64,000 bases of DNA from positions 10,999,741 through 11,063,740 of the forward strand of contig OX336348.1 in the NCBI GenBank assembly GCA_946902875.1. The letters are read 5' to 3'. The position numbers were made by a program, and so were the translations under genes. The stretch is from Nematopogon swammerdamellus (lineage: Eukaryota; Arthropoda; Insecta; Lepidoptera; Adelidae). Shown piece by piece: positions 1 through 10,340 of the stretch (the first letter of the stretch is position 1; every line of letters begins with the position of its first letter). Under the pieces are notes generated by a model that did not search any database, was not told the origin of the DNA, and was given only the letters and a program-made list of their open reading frames with translations.

Positions 1-118
1 GAGTCTACAAACCCAATATTTAAAAAAACAAAGCAACTTACTCCATGACCATGCCTTACAGATTTATTATTAGTATTGATTGATGATTGATATTGATTTT
101 ATTTTACACATTATATAA
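1..118 (+). repeat. Tail of an F-family dispersed element
   Basis: The segment has the same 3' end seen at about 18420-18535, 44600-44690, 55030-55117 and 55525-55612: a stretch ending CTCCATGACCATGCCTTACA, then TTATTATTAGTATTGAT and TGAT repeats. Only the tail is present because the window begins inside the copy. The simple-repeat 3' end suggests a non-autonomous retroelement, but the class is not established. Confidence 0.75.
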
Positions 119-121
119 TCG

Positions 122-433
122 ATGCCAAAGAAAACAAGTCGAAGGAGGGGATTTTATAAAAAAATTTGCTCGTTCTTTAGTCGTCCCTCCCATACAAAGA
201 CGCCACTCTCAACTAAAGTTTTTCCGCGAAATTTTAGGTTAACTATAAAGCGAGTTTTGGGTGCTGAAACGCCCCCAGAAGATGTTCAGGCTCAAGAATG
301 TGGCCAAGGAAGGAGAAGAACATGCAACATATGTCCAGCAAGACTGCATAGGAAAACCGCCTACATTTGTGTGAGCTGTAGGAATCCGGTATGTCTGCAA
401 TGTTCAAAACCCCTATGTAACGATTGCCAATAA
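122..433 (+). pseudogene. piggyBac-like transposase C-terminal cysteine-rich remnant
   Basis: The 103-codon reading frame ends in a cysteine-rich module with Cys at residues 68, 71, 83, 86, 91, 94, 99 and 102, spaced C-x2-C-x11-C-x2-C-x4-C-x2-C-x4-C-x2-C. A basic linker precedes it. This arrangement at the very C-terminus is what piggyBac-family transposases use as a zinc-binding, end-recognising domain. The DDD catalytic core that should lie upstream is missing, because the tail of an F-family repeat directly abuts the fragment. It cannot encode a working transposase. A host gene derived from a piggyBac domain is possible but unsupported. The family call rests on spacing and position, not on a database match. 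Confidence 0.6.
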
Positions 434-807
434 TTTTCGTCATATTGACCCATTGTCAGAATTTTTTTTGTTTCAACTCTTGAAGTGAATTTGTGTGTTT
501 TTCTATTCGATATTAATTAGATTTTCAGAAAATAACTACGTTTGGTTGATTAAGTAAGTAATAAATATATTATCGTATGTTAAGTGCTATCATGTTGATT
601 AAGATGGAAAAGTGCCAGGAGTTGTGTTTTTTTTTTGTATTTATTACTATTGTTCAATTAAACTTGATTATATCTAAAAAAAATCGTTTAATTTTAACAA
701 TATAATTCATAGTTACTGAAAATTTACATCTAATATAAAGGAGTCTGTGAGACCCCAGGCTAGTGTAAAAATAAAAAAATTTCCATAGTCTAAGTTGAAA
801 AATAAAA
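434..807. other. AT-rich stretch, no gene seen
   Basis: This is AT-rich sequence with homopolymer runs. It could be the 3' untranslated end of the piggyBac remnant, but I see no terminal inverted repeat or TTAA boundary that would prove it. Confidence 0.4.
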
Positions 808-1127
808 AAAAAAATAGGTAAAAAAACTTTTAAGTTAAACGGTTTTATTTAAAATCATCAGCTGTACCAAAAACTAGAAAATAATTAGGTACTACAGAAA
901 CCTGGGCCTTCTTGAGATTTTACGTCTGGGTAAGAAATCGTGCAATACTAGTGTGCTGTCTTGTCATGTCGGATGCCAAGAGGCACTTTGTGTCGCTTTA
1001 TGTACCGCGTAATAAGTAATAAATTGGGACTTTTAACAGACTAATATAAAAACGTGGGGCGCATTTGATGTTTTCATGCGCTCCACGTTTTTATATTAGT
1101 CTGTTAAGGCGCAAATAAGACTCAAAA
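808..1127 (+). repeat. Dispersed repeat Y, copy 1
   Basis: The sequence from the AAACTTTTAAGTTAAACGG region to the AATAAGACTC region reappears in reverse complement at 6696-6950, about 5.6 kb away. The two copies flank the LINE A1 and LINE B1 block. This copy carries an extra 67-bp hairpin insertion at 1037-1103 that copy 2 lacks. No coding capacity is seen. Confidence 0.75.
1033..1107. mobile_element. 67-bp palindromic MITE with TTAA target duplication
   Basis: Positions 1037-1103 are a near-perfect hairpin: 28-bp arms starting CAGACTAATATAAAAACGTG, one mismatch, and an 11-bp loop. TTAA lies on each side (1033-1036 and 1104-1107). The sister repeat at 6696-6950 has the uninterrupted site with a single TTAA. 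TTAA duplication is the signature of piggyBac-type transposition, so this is inferred to be a minimal piggyBac-mobilised element. Its ends do not begin with the usual CCC, so the mobilising source is uncertain. Confidence 0.8.
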
Positions 1128-1289
1128 GGTCAACTTTAAACGAAATTATTGAGCTATTGGTAAAGATAAAAAATCTGTAAAAATATGTGTTATGTATTGA
1201 TATTTAATTAACAAACTTTAAAAAAAATATATTTTAGGTACTAGTTTGGAAAGGTGTTAAATATCTTTATTTATTTATATCCTCAAATC

Positions 1290-4200
1290 ATTTCAGAAGG
1301 CAGAGTTGTTCGCGTCCGTGACACCATAAGGTCCTTAAGTCACACGTGCCTTCCGGGTGGTGCTAAATGAACAGCAAAGAGCGTGTGGGAGATCCTCGGA
1401 TCGCCTGGGTTCGCCACCACACCCCGGGAAACAATTACACCGCCATAACAGTTCGCTGTGTTCCGGTGTACTTCCCGGGGACCCTGTAGCAGGAGGGGCT
1501 GGCTGTGACGAGGAGTGGGTCAGTGACTCTAAAGCCGAATCACTGCCCAGGGGTAGTGCATCGACACGATGGCCAGGGAGACCCGGTGAAACGGTTGTTC
1601 CGCTGGCCGCCCGCCGGGTAGTATAGGGGCCCAATCGCGCCTAACCAGCGCGAGAGGCTGCCCTAGTCAACCGGCGCATAATCTCGGAGTGGCCCGTCGT
1701 GCCGGATGGTGACCGGTGTAGGGGTCCCGGCGGCCACTTCCGAGGGGGACCGGGGGCCCTTCCGTCCATCGTGTTGGCGCTCTACTATCCTGAGCAGAGA
1801 TAGTGATGAAGCCACGATTCACGCTTTACCCGTAAATCGTTACAGCCGTCTTTCATGCTTTCTCCCCCCCCCCCCCCCCCTTTTTTTAACAACAATGGCA
1901 ATACAAGGGAAAATAAGTAAAGTTTGCTCAGCGGTGCACAACACCACATATTTTAGCGTGGACATAACAAATGTGCGGGGATTGCACTCCAATTTGGATG
2001 CCGTCCACCACCATTTGGAGACAGCGAAGCCGGCTTTGCTATTTCTGACGGAGACACAAATATCTCGCCCAGCCGACACGTCGTACTTGCACTACCCCGG
2101 CTACACCCTGGAGGAAGCCTTCCGTTCCCGTGCCGGTGTATGCTTGTTTGCTAGGGCTGATATTTGCTGTCGTCGCCTGCGCTGCCAGGAAGACCTCGCG
2201 TTTTCTGTACTCTGGGTCCACGTGGATTTGGGGTCGGAATCGCGTGTGTACGCTTGTGTCTACAGATCGCATTCAGGTGATGCGGAGACAGCTCGCCTAT
2301 TTGAGTACCTGAGCAGAGCTGCAGACGAAGTCCAAGAGCAGTTCCCTATGGCGGATATGGTACTCGTTGGGGACTTTAATGCCCACCACGAAGTGTGGCT
2401 TGGCTCCAACAGAACCGATTTTGCTGGGAGAGCCGCTTACGAATTCGCCCTGACATATGACCTGTCTCAACTGGTAGATCAGCCTACCAGAATACCTGAT
2501 ATAGACGGTCATACGGCCTCCTTGCTGGATCTTCTGCTGACGTCTAATCCTGCTGGGTATAAGATGACAGTGAGCGCTCCTCTTGGCTCCTCCGACCATT
2601 GCCTAGTGAGATCCACAGTGCCTTCGTCGCCCCCTCAGTCTCGAACTGAAGGAGCCCGGCGAATTTGGCACTACGCGTCAGCAGATTGGGATGGAATGCG
2701 AGAGCATTTTGCGTCCTACCCTTGGAGAGAGCTCTGCTTCAGTTCGGATGATCCGTCGGAATGCGCCAATACCGTAGCCGAGGTGATTTTGGGGGGTATG
2801 GATATGTATATTCCCAATGCCTCCCTTCGCCTCGGTGGTAAGAGCCAACCTTGGTACAGCCGGGACTGTGCCGATGCTGCCGCGGCTAAAGCTGTGGCAT
2901 ATCGAGCCTGGTCAGGAGCTCGTGCCAGACGTGATCTAAATATATCCGAATTGAAGAAAAACTACAACCGCCTCTCCAGATCCTGCAAGAGGGCTATCGC
3001 CAGGGCTAATTTCGAGCATATCGCCAGAATTGGCGATAGGCTGAACCGGTACCCAACTGGGAGCCGTGAGTTCTGGTCTCTCGCCAAATCTGTCGAGTCG
3101 AATTTCTGCCGCTCCTCACTTCCACCTCTGCAGCGCACTGGAGGATCACTCGCTCACTCCGCAAAAGATAAAGAGGACCTTCTGGTATCTCTTTTTGCGG
3201 GGAATTCTCACCTGGATGATGGGGGAGCTTCTCCCCCATCCATACCTAGGTGTGAGAACTCCATGCCAGAAGTACAGTTCCGACAGAGAACTGTGCGGAA
3301 GGAGCTTCTTACCCTAGACGTCAGGAAAGCGAGTGGGCCGGACAGAGTGCCTGCATTGGTGTTGAAAAAGTGTGCTCCCGAGCTGGCTCCAGTACTGACG
3401 CGCTTTTTTCGCCTCTCGTACTCTACTGGCCGCGTGCCGGCAGCTTGGAAATCAGCTTTCGTTCAGCCTGTCCCCAAAAAGGGTGATCGCTCTGACTCGT
3501 CAAACTACCGACCCATAGCAATTACCTCCCTCCTCTGCAAGGTGATGGAGCGCGTTATTAACACGCAGCTCATGACGTACCTGGAGACGAATAACTTCAT
3601 CAGCGATCGGCAATACGGCTTCCGACCAAACCGGTCAGCTGGTGATCTCCTAGCGTACGTTACTCACCTTTGGGGGGAGGCGCTTGAAGGGCACGGTGAA
3701 TCCTTGGCAATTGGACTCGATATTGCCAAGGCATTTGACCGGGTCTGGCATAAGGCGCTTTTAAGTAAGCTGCCGGCGTACGGAATCCCCTCTGGCCTTT
3801 GTGACCGGGTAACCGACTTCCTACATGGGCGTAGCATTCAGGTCCTCGTGGACGGATGCTCGTCGGACGCCATTTCAGTGAATGCCGGTGTACCACAGGG
3901 ATCTGTGTTGTCTCCCACGCTGTTTCTTCTGCATATCAATGATATGCAGCCACTCGGCAACATACATTGTTATGCAGACGACAGTACGGCGCATGGATCC
4001 TACACTAGTCACCCTTCAGCCAGACGGAGTGATGTGGACGAGAAGAGGCGAACACTTGTGTCCGAACTCGAGCAAACCCTCGAGTCGAGTCGATTGCCGA
4101 ATGGGGCCGGAGCAACTTGGTCGTGTTCAACGCATCGAAGACACAAGTGTGCGCTTTTAGTGCGAAAAGAACGGCGTTCACACCAGCTCCTTCCTTTCAA

Positions 4201-4934
4201 AATACTTCGCTTAAATTAAGCGACCACCTCGGGGTCCACGGTGTCGAACTGTCGCACGACTTAAACTTCCGGCGTCACATTGAGGGCAAGGCCAAGCTGG
4301 CCTCAAAAAAGCTGGGTGTACTCAACAAGGTGCGGCGGTACTTCACGGCGGGCCAAAAACTGACGTTATATAAAACGCAAGTTAGGTCTTGCTTGGAGTA
4401 CTGCTCGCACCTGTGGGATGGCTCAGCTAAATATCAGCTTGCGCCGCTAGACTCAATCCAGCGTCGTGCCGTGCGACTTGTGGATGACCCTGTGGTGTCC
4501 CGCGACTTAGAACCGCTGCAACTCCGTAGGGACGTCGGCTCCCTAAGTATGTTCTATCGTCTATTTCACGGGGAGTGTTCGGAGGAGCTGTTTAATGCGA
4601 TTCCGTCGTCCCCATTCCACCTCCGCACTACGCGTACTGGGCAGGGGATGCACCCCTATACAATCGACCTACCGAGAATGCGTACCAACCGGTTCTGTAG
4701 GTCTTTAATTCACAGAACCGGGAAAATATGGAACGCACTCCCTGCTCATATATTTCCTCCCAAGTACAACCTGGGGTTTTTCAAAAGGGGCGTGAAAAGG
4801 CTCCTGTCAGGCCGGCATGGCACTTGCAAACCCCGTGCATCACAGAATGTCCATGGGCATCGTAAGTCACCTCCTCGTAAGTGAAACGGTGCGCGTACGG
4901 AACATGTCGCGCTTTCTATAAAAAAAAAAAAAAA
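1290..4934 (+). mobile_element. LINE A1, Jockey-superfamily non-LTR retrotransposon, near full length
   Basis: A GC-rich block stands out from AT-rich flanks. It holds a 5' leader (about 1290-1894), an endonuclease-reverse transcriptase ORF, a short 3' UTR and a poly-A run at about 4921-4934. The 3' end, ACATGTCGCGCTTTCTAT followed by A's, is confirmed by copy A3, which ends the same way at about 12793-12815 on the other strand. The 5' boundary is approximate. No ORF1 with zinc knuckles was found in the leader. A 17-base C run at 1864-1880 just before the ORF may be unreliable in length. Confidence 0.85.
1895..4884 (+). pseudogene. LINE A1 endonuclease-reverse transcriptase, one frameshift
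   Basis: This is the retrotransposition enzyme of the element: it nicks target DNA and copies the element RNA there. I place the start at 1895 (MAIQGK) because copy A3 has the matching MAAQRN start, although the frame is open from 1706. Counted from 1706, the APE-type endonuclease motifs are TETQ (115-118), GDFNAHH (222-228) and SDH (296-298). The reverse transcriptase motifs are LDIAKAFDRV (from 671), GVPQGSVLSP (from 728) and YADD (756-759). Near 4080-4095 the frame shifts by one base around a short duplicated GAGTC, and the C-terminal domain continues in another frame to 4884. No RNase H domain is seen, fitting Jockey/CR1 types. A single frameshift makes this a recent but probably dead copy. 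Confidence 0.85.
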
Positions 4935-5028
4935 TTATTGAAGTTATTAATTTAGTGTAATGTTGTAATGCTCTAATCGGGCGCGCGCGGGGCGCGGGCC
5001 ACCGGCACCGAATATATGCCACCGGGCA
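4935..5028. other. GC-rich flank ending in the B1 target-site duplication
   Basis: This is a short GC-rich segment. Positions 5020-5028 (CACCGGGCA) are repeated at 6276-6284 on the far side of LINE B1, so this segment and 6276-6420 were contiguous before B1 inserted. Confidence 0.6.
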
Positions 5029-6275
5029 TTCATTCATTCATTCATTTGTGTTCATACACGCAGATTAGGCTTAGCCTTTTACTGCTTACTCTCTCATTCA
5101 TCAACAATTGCTCTCTCTCAATTGTACATCTCTTTTTTACTTTGTCGGCTTTGACCATTAGTGATTTATGCTAACCCCTAATGGCAAAAGTCGAGCTGAT
5201 CGCCTTTAGCCGTTCTCGGGGTTTTTATTACCCGCAAGCGGGTGACCCGATCTTCGTTTCCGTCCCCACCGCGGGGAGGCGGCGATCATCTACGACCTTT
5301 CTCTAATTACTTCCGCACAGAAAGCTCGGAAACCCTCTATAACCCGATCATCTAGAAATAGATCTTTGCTTATGGGCCAGACCAACCCAGCATTTTGGAA
5401 CACGCTCTCGAGTGCTCCCCTTGCATTATCGCTCAGAGAACACTCAAAGAGAACGTGGTCTACCGAATCGATCGGTTCCCCGCACTCGCATATGCTATTA
5501 TCTATGATGCCGAATCTAAAGAACTATTTTCCGAACTTCCCATGTCCAGTTAGGAACTGGACCAGCTCGTGATTCACTCTAAATACTTTCTTTCCTCTCA
5601 TTTTTACGATAACTCTCGGTATGAACTCTCGCGTGAGATGACCTTTCTCACATTTGGCCCATTCGTCCTGCCAAATTTCCACGCTACGCTCTTTAAATTT
5701 CCTCTTAATTGTCATGGGCAAATCATCCGTACCAATCTCTATGTCCCTATATCGCTCGTATCGTTCACAAATTCCGCTTTTGCGGCTGAACATGCTCACC
5801 CTTTCCTGTATTAGGATATCAATGGGGAGCACACAAGCGATAGCGAATACCGCTTCTGTAGAGACCGTACGGTACGCCCTTATGACTCTCAAGAGGATAG
5901 AGCGCTGTGCGCTTCTAATTTGCCTAATATGTCGGCAATTAAGCCTACGTGACCAACTGGCCGACGCATAGGTCAAGACTGCCTCCACCACACCTCTATA
6001 GATAATGGTTAAGGCTTTTTGTCTAAGACCCCAGGTCGCGCTCGCCACTTTGGCCAGAGCATGAAACAGTTTTTTGGACTTTTCGCAGATCATCGTCACG
6101 TGAGAGCCCACACCGAGTTTCTCGTCTAGCATGACCCCAAGGTATTTAAAACTTTTGACCATAGTGAGGCTACGCCCGTCCAGTTTAACGGTGGGCGGCC
6201 TGTTTGTGTCTAGTTTACCCTTTAAGAGCATCATTACAGTTTTGCTAGTCGAGAGCGTCATCTTTACACTTTTGG
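5029..6275 (-). mobile_element. LINE B1, 5'-truncated R1-clade retrotransposon
   Basis: The minus strand encodes the last third of the LINE B ORF2: it starts inside the segment reading SVKMTLSTSKT and runs through the post-RT region. Comparison with full-length copy B2 (46510-51693) shows only about ten differences over 1.25 kb by eye. The 3' end is a run of AATG units at 5029-5046. A 9-bp duplication, CACCGGGCA, flanks it (5020-5028 and 6276-6284). The 5' truncation is the usual result of incomplete reverse transcription. The RT catalytic core is absent, so it is dead on arrival. Confidence 0.9.
5524..6275 (-). pseudogene. C-terminal part of LINE B ORF2
   Basis: The minus-strand frame matches the C-terminal half of the B2 reverse transcriptase protein almost residue for residue, from SVKMTLSTSK to HGKFGK. 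It then hits a stop where B2 reads on into the CCHC motif: the codon for Tyr (TAC in B2) is a TAG stop here at about 5524-5526. The frame stays open upstream past 6275 into unrelated GC-rich DNA, but that part (6276-6414) is not LINE sequence. Confidence 0.85.
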
Positions 6276-6695
6276 CACCGGGCAGCGTGAATACGGACGG
6301 ACGCGACGCGAGTGAACGCAACAAATAGCCCGCCCCGCCCGCGTACTGGCCGCGCCCCGCCGCGCCGCCGCCGACTGCTCCGCTCGCGTACCGCCCGCCG
6401 CTAAAGGCGCCCACACATTGTAGTATGCATTTAGTTTGTTAGGAAATCCTAAAATTTTAATGAAAGCACATATTTAAAAAAAATTTTCACCAGTGCTTTT
6501 GTTACAAGGCGTAGAATAGCCTGCTTAAAGGAACCACACCTGTCCGGGGACACCCTGCTTAGTGTGATTTTCGCGCAAACGTTCTTCGTTGGCGCGACGT
6601 ATCAGCCACCGCACGAGTACATCTATCACCTAGTAATCTCGCACCTATTACATCTGCATATGGTTCGTTCTGGTTTTAATTATCAGTGCTCGGGT
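6276..6695. other. GC-rich then AT-rich spacer, no gene seen
   Basis: The first 145 bases are very GC-rich and continue the pre-insertion target of B1. Its end (TAGTATGCATTTAGTTTGTT) resembles the end of another GC-rich block at about 39660-39690, suggesting a shared dispersed repeat. The remainder holds nothing I can name. Confidence 0.35.
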
Positions 6696-6950
6696 AGCAC
6701 GGTTTGAGTCTTATTTCCGCCTTAAAAGTCCCAATTAATTACTTATTACGCTGATGCAGCGACACAAAGTGCCCCTTGGCATCCGACATGAGAAACAGCA
6801 CTGCTAGTATTACACGATTTCTCACCCAGACGTAAAATCTCAAGAAGCCCCAGATTTCTGTCCTAATTATTTTCTAGTTTTTGGTACAGCTGATGATTTT
6901 AAATAAAACCGTTTAACTTAAAAGTTTTTTTACTTATTTTTTTATTTTCT
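6696..6950 (-). repeat. Dispersed repeat Y, copy 2 (inverted)
   Basis: This is the reverse complement of 808-1127 with the hairpin missing, so it shows the empty TTAA site. Shared landmarks are the segments around AAATCTCAAGAAG and GCATCCGACATGA. Confidence 0.75.
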
Positions 6951-7186
6951 CGTTTATAGATTGATTTTTGGCTCGTATCATTACGTAAACTCCTCATTCT
7001 TCACCTTACTAAAATGTCAATTCATACTTATAATAATGGTAATACAAAAGCCCACTTAATGAGGTAAATGGTAAAACATCATGAATGCAACTGTTCTACA
7101 TACTTACAATAATGTCTCTACAATCGGCTACTTATCGACTGGAATGGTGATACGACAGTACCGAACGTGCGTTGTTTACGTAAGAG
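6951..7186. other. AT-rich spacer, nothing seen
   Basis: No coding or repeat structure was recognised. Confidence 0.3.
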
Positions 7187-7298
7187 CTGGTAGGGTGCTC
7201 AGTGCCCGCATGGCGTATCGTACTGCTGTAATGACAGCGCCTCTGGTAGGGTACTCAGGGCCCGCATGGCGTATCGTACTGCTGTAATGACAGCGCGT
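7187..7298. repeat. Two tandem 56-bp units
   Basis: Units beginning CTGGTAGGGT at 7187 and 7243 are almost identical and include GCATGGCGTATCGTACTGCT. This is a simple local duplication; no function can be inferred. Confidence 0.8.
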
Positions 7299-7429
7299 CT
7301 CCGCGCATGTTGGAAATTTTACATGCCAGTAATGCAGATACAACATTATGCGTCTAACATTAGCGAGCATGGCGCAACGTCTACCTGTACGCTCGTCCTG
7401 TATTGTCATTATTTAAGTCAGATATGTCC

Positions 7430-7950
7430 TTATTTAAGTAGATTGCGTCATTGTTTTTTTCTCAGTGCAGAAGTGTCGTTCTTGGAGCAAGAACGTAGAA
7501 CGTAGACTTGAAACGTAGATACGTAGATGAAACTTAGAATAGTAGAAGTGTAGAAACGGGGAAGAAGAAGGAGAACGTAGAAGCCGTAACCCAGGCCGGG
7601 GACTCCAATCTACTCGCTGTAGGCGGACGGCAGCTGGCGCCCGTGAGGGCTCCGCGACGCGTAGCCGACGGCGTTGGTGGTGAGATGTGGCTCGTCGGCG
7701 ATACCGCAGTCGCGAGTAAGAGAATAGCTCACGGAGACTGACCGAACGCGTTATTGTATTATTTAGCGGAGATTTTGTACAGAAGTGAAGCCGCTTGGAG
7801 ACGCTGTTCTTATACGTTGACAGCTCGCTTTGTGGGTGGCCGCGCTAAGGGAAGTCGGCTAGCACGCGCTGCCGCACATTATGTGTTAATCGGTGAATCT
7901 ATACGGCTGAAGGCCTCGGTGGCGGCTTTGGCCTATGAATTTTAGTGAGG
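7430..7950 (-). repeat. Repeat Z, copy 1, diverged promoter-bearing repeat
   Basis: Read on the minus strand, this aligns by eye with 42080-42380. In order, both have a block ending ACAAAGCG(A/C)GCTGTCAA, a TATA-like element (GTATAAGA here, GTATAAAA there), TCTCCGCT, an AACGCG segment, CTCGCGACTGCG, and CTCACGGGCGCC. Conservation of a TATA-like block in two diverged copies suggests an LTR or another promoter-bearing transposon end. No coding domain accompanies it. Confidence 0.5.
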
Positions 7951-8230
7951 CACATAGGTAGATTACCTACATAATAGCATTTTATTAATGTTGTATTGCA
8001 GTTTTCATTTCGAGGCCAGGACATGCCCAAAGTCTAGCAATAAATAAACATCTATGTTGATTTTTTTTTCTTTACCTGCGCATGTGAGGCCGCGCCTCAC
8101 TTGCTTCACCTGGGGAACCGCCACTGGAAGGCCTGTACCTAACTTTAATGGATGTGATTAATGGACCTCTGACAAGGGTCATCAGAAGATGTCCAACTCG
8201 ATAAAATAAATAAAAACAAATGAGACGAAC
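7951..8230. other. Spacer, nothing recognised
   Basis: This is AT-rich sequence with one short GC-rich segment. No ORF or repeat was identified. Confidence 0.3.
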
Positions 8231-9057
8231 GTGAATTCCCGTATTATCCAGCATTTATATTTAACCGGCTGGTATCACCATGGTCTCTCCCGCTAACCGG
8301 GGTCGCCCAATTAGGTTAACAGATTACCATGATGACGCTCGCAAAACTTTTTCGTTACGTCAGTTGAGTACGATAATTGTATGGACTGACAGCGGGAACA
8401 GATCGCAGAAATTCACGCTCGGTAAATGATTGAATAATATGTACTTTGGTTATGTAGTGAGAAGTTAGTACACTTAGATATATGTGTTTGAAGTTTAAGA
8501 ATTGTAGGTGGGTTGCAATATTGTTCAAAATACCGGACGTCTCACGTGTAACTAGCCCTAGTACGGAGCAATTTCCTACGTTATTTTTTATTTTTTTATT
8601 TTTATGGAAACTGACACGGTTGGCTACATCACCTACAACATCCGTGATGTCAGCCCATGACACCGGGTGAACTAGGTGCCATGTCAGTGCTTCCCCCTTT
8701 GATCGTGCCGGCTAAACTGAACTGGCCGGAAAACACAAACTATTTACATAGCCGTTTAGACCGACGTTTCATTCAGTGCGGTGGTACCAACCCGGGCGGG
8801 TTAAACCCTATCACCAAGTAATATTAGGAGGGAAGGGACCTACAGTTTTACGAGGAATCCGAACCTCGGTCAGCCTCCAACGGTCAGCGGTCACCCATCC
8901 AAGTACTGACCGCACCCAGCGTTGCTTAACATTCAATAGCGACAGTTGACTGTCTGCGTCACTGAGCTATCGAGGCTGACAAAAACGTACTGGCAATGTA
9001 TCTCTGACACTTTCGGTAAGCGTATTTCGACAGTCCGTTATTAAAAAACCACAACGT
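8231..9057 (+). repeat. Dispersed element E, copy 1, interrupted by SINE S1
   Basis: The ends (GTGAATTCCCGTA at the left, a CACAACGTGACA region at the right) and several internal blocks match the reverse complement of 40738-41163. Shared blocks include GCCCAATTAGG, AAATTCACG(C/A)TCGGTAAATGAT and CGGACGTCTCACGTGTA. Copy 2 is continuous; here about 400 bp (8577-8985) separates the two halves. The element is about 420 bp without the insert, has no ORF, and its class is unknown. Confidence 0.7.
8577..8985 (-). mobile_element. SINE S1 with a tRNA-like and 5S-rRNA-like chimeric head
   Basis: Read on the minus strand, the head starts GCCTCGATAGCTCAGTGACG, which resembles a tRNA 5' half with an A box. 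The next segment (8886-8930) matches the internal control region of 5S rRNA, including GTTAAGCAACG and TACTTGGATGGGTGACC. About 20-40 bp further on is a B-box-like GGTTCGGATTCC. A body and a tail containing GTTGTAGGTGATGTAGCCAA follow, ending in an A-rich run at 8577-8607. It lies inside element E. Such Pol III promoter mixtures are typical of SINEs. The tail alone recurs at 37846-37972 and 59831-59950. Confidence 0.7.
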
Positions 9058-9370
9058 GACAACTGTCCTCCTCCTGACTTCATGATCAGACCCTCGTCAC
9101 CAAGTGTATTAGTCGAAGTATGGGACACTCGTCCAAACCAACTAAATGAGCCCAAACTCGAGGGGGTTACTAGTAACGGTTGAAGAGTTCCATTGTCCAC
9201 CTCCTGTCTCCATCTTCAGACCCTCGTTACCAAGTTGAAATTATCATAATATTGTATTGTCACGGGAACTCAATGTGTGTGCAAAGTTTCATAAGAATCG
9301 GTTCAGTAAAAGTAGTTGAAAAAGTTGTCACAAGATTTGAAACAAGCAAATATACGGAGTCAAGCTAAAT
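9058..9370. repeat. Dispersed repeat with an internal duplication
   Basis: Two related segments, around CTTCATGATCAGACCCTCGT (about 9075) and CATCTTCAGACCCTCGTTAC (about 9210), look like a partial tandem duplication. The second continues into TGCAAAGTTTCATAAGAATC GGTTC, a phrase I associate with common arthropod interspersed repeats. No coding capacity. Confidence 0.4.
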
Positions 9371-9918
9371 AAAACCGTTTAAAAAGTTTTGGACATTTTT
9401 ATCGAGAGAATTTTCGAAAAAATTGATTTTTATCATTCTCGCTCGGAACGCTTGAAGTGGATGTTGGAGGCACGTGCGGCAAGTGTTTGCTCTATTTTTA
9501 CCCAAATACGGCGAATCCAAAAAAGGTAGGCTTATGAGTTTGGCGTTTATGTAAAACTAGTTTTTCAATATAAGTATATTGAGTGGAGTCTCAAATTAAA
9601 GGTAATTAAATTACAATTCCGAAAATATATATTATATAGTTTTCTACCTATTAAACTTATGTGTGCAGAGTATTAGAGCTAAATGTGTAGCGCATACATG
9701 CATTTCGCGATGACGCGACCGCGCCGCGCCGTCCGTTTCTCTCTTTGGACTGTACTGGACACATATTCGAAACAAAATCAATGACGACGACGACGACGGC
9801 AATATACCTAAATACTAGATACTATATTTAAATAAAAATTGGTAATGAATGTATAGTTTATGGCCCTATTAAGTATTCTGTGGTTTAGGCTAGGTGTAGG
9901 TAGTGTACCTACCTACGT
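9371..9918. other. AT-rich spacer with a short ACG run
   Basis: An (ACG)n microsatellite lies at about 9782-9799 and a short GC-rich patch at about 9710-9740. Nothing else was seen. Confidence 0.35.
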
Positions 9919-10340
9919 GGGCTGTTCCGAAAATTGTTAGCCACAGAATAAATACAATTTTTTTTTCCTGAAACTATTTTGATTTGACGGCTAATTTAAA
10001 TACAAATCTCCTTGATGAAAATTATTAGCCACCTACGTGTAGTTCTTTTTTTAAATATTTTTTAACGGTTATCCGTCACTCATATTTTATTTGCAACAAT
10101 GGACGTCTCCCGAGAAGCTTTTCGTGTTATGATTTTCTATGCTTATAAACTAGGGTTAACCTTCAAGGAATCTCACGAAAATTTGCAAGCTGCTTTTGGG
10201 GAGTCTGCTCTTGCGTTAGCAACAGTTACTTATTGGTTTCGTGAATTTAAACGTGGTCGAGAGAACCTAAACGATGACCCCAGACCCGGCCGACCATCAA
10301 CTGCAGTCACTCATTAAGAGAATCGGGAAGTCCGCTCTCC
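9919..10340 (+). pseudogene. mariner left half: terminal repeat and transposase DNA-binding domain
   Basis: A 21-bp terminal repeat, GGCTGTTCCGAAAATTGTTA(G), lies at 9920-9940 and recurs in reverse complement at 17476-17496. The ORF at 10099-10317 encodes 72 residues resembling the N-terminal paired helix-turn-helix of mariner transposases, ending in the typical linker DDPRPGRPSTAV. A stop follows three codons later, and the rest of the protein (the RYITHREI and DNAPAHT segments) is found 6.6 kb away at 16983. I infer a single mariner element split by later insertions. The catalytic first Asp region is missing, so it is dead. Confidence 0.8.

Noticed and set aside
5366..5971. Plus-strand ORFs opposite LINE B1 (and the same set at 46847-47452)
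   Set aside because: They are antisense shadows of the LINE B ORF2, duplicated because B1 and B2 are copies of the same element.
8880..8930. A genuine 5S rRNA gene
   Set aside because: Only the internal control region matches; the flanks are SINE sequence and the 5' and 3' ends of 5S rRNA are missing.
9180..9368. 62-codon ORF near 9180
   Set aside because: It lies in a dispersed repeat with an internal duplication and has no domain signal.
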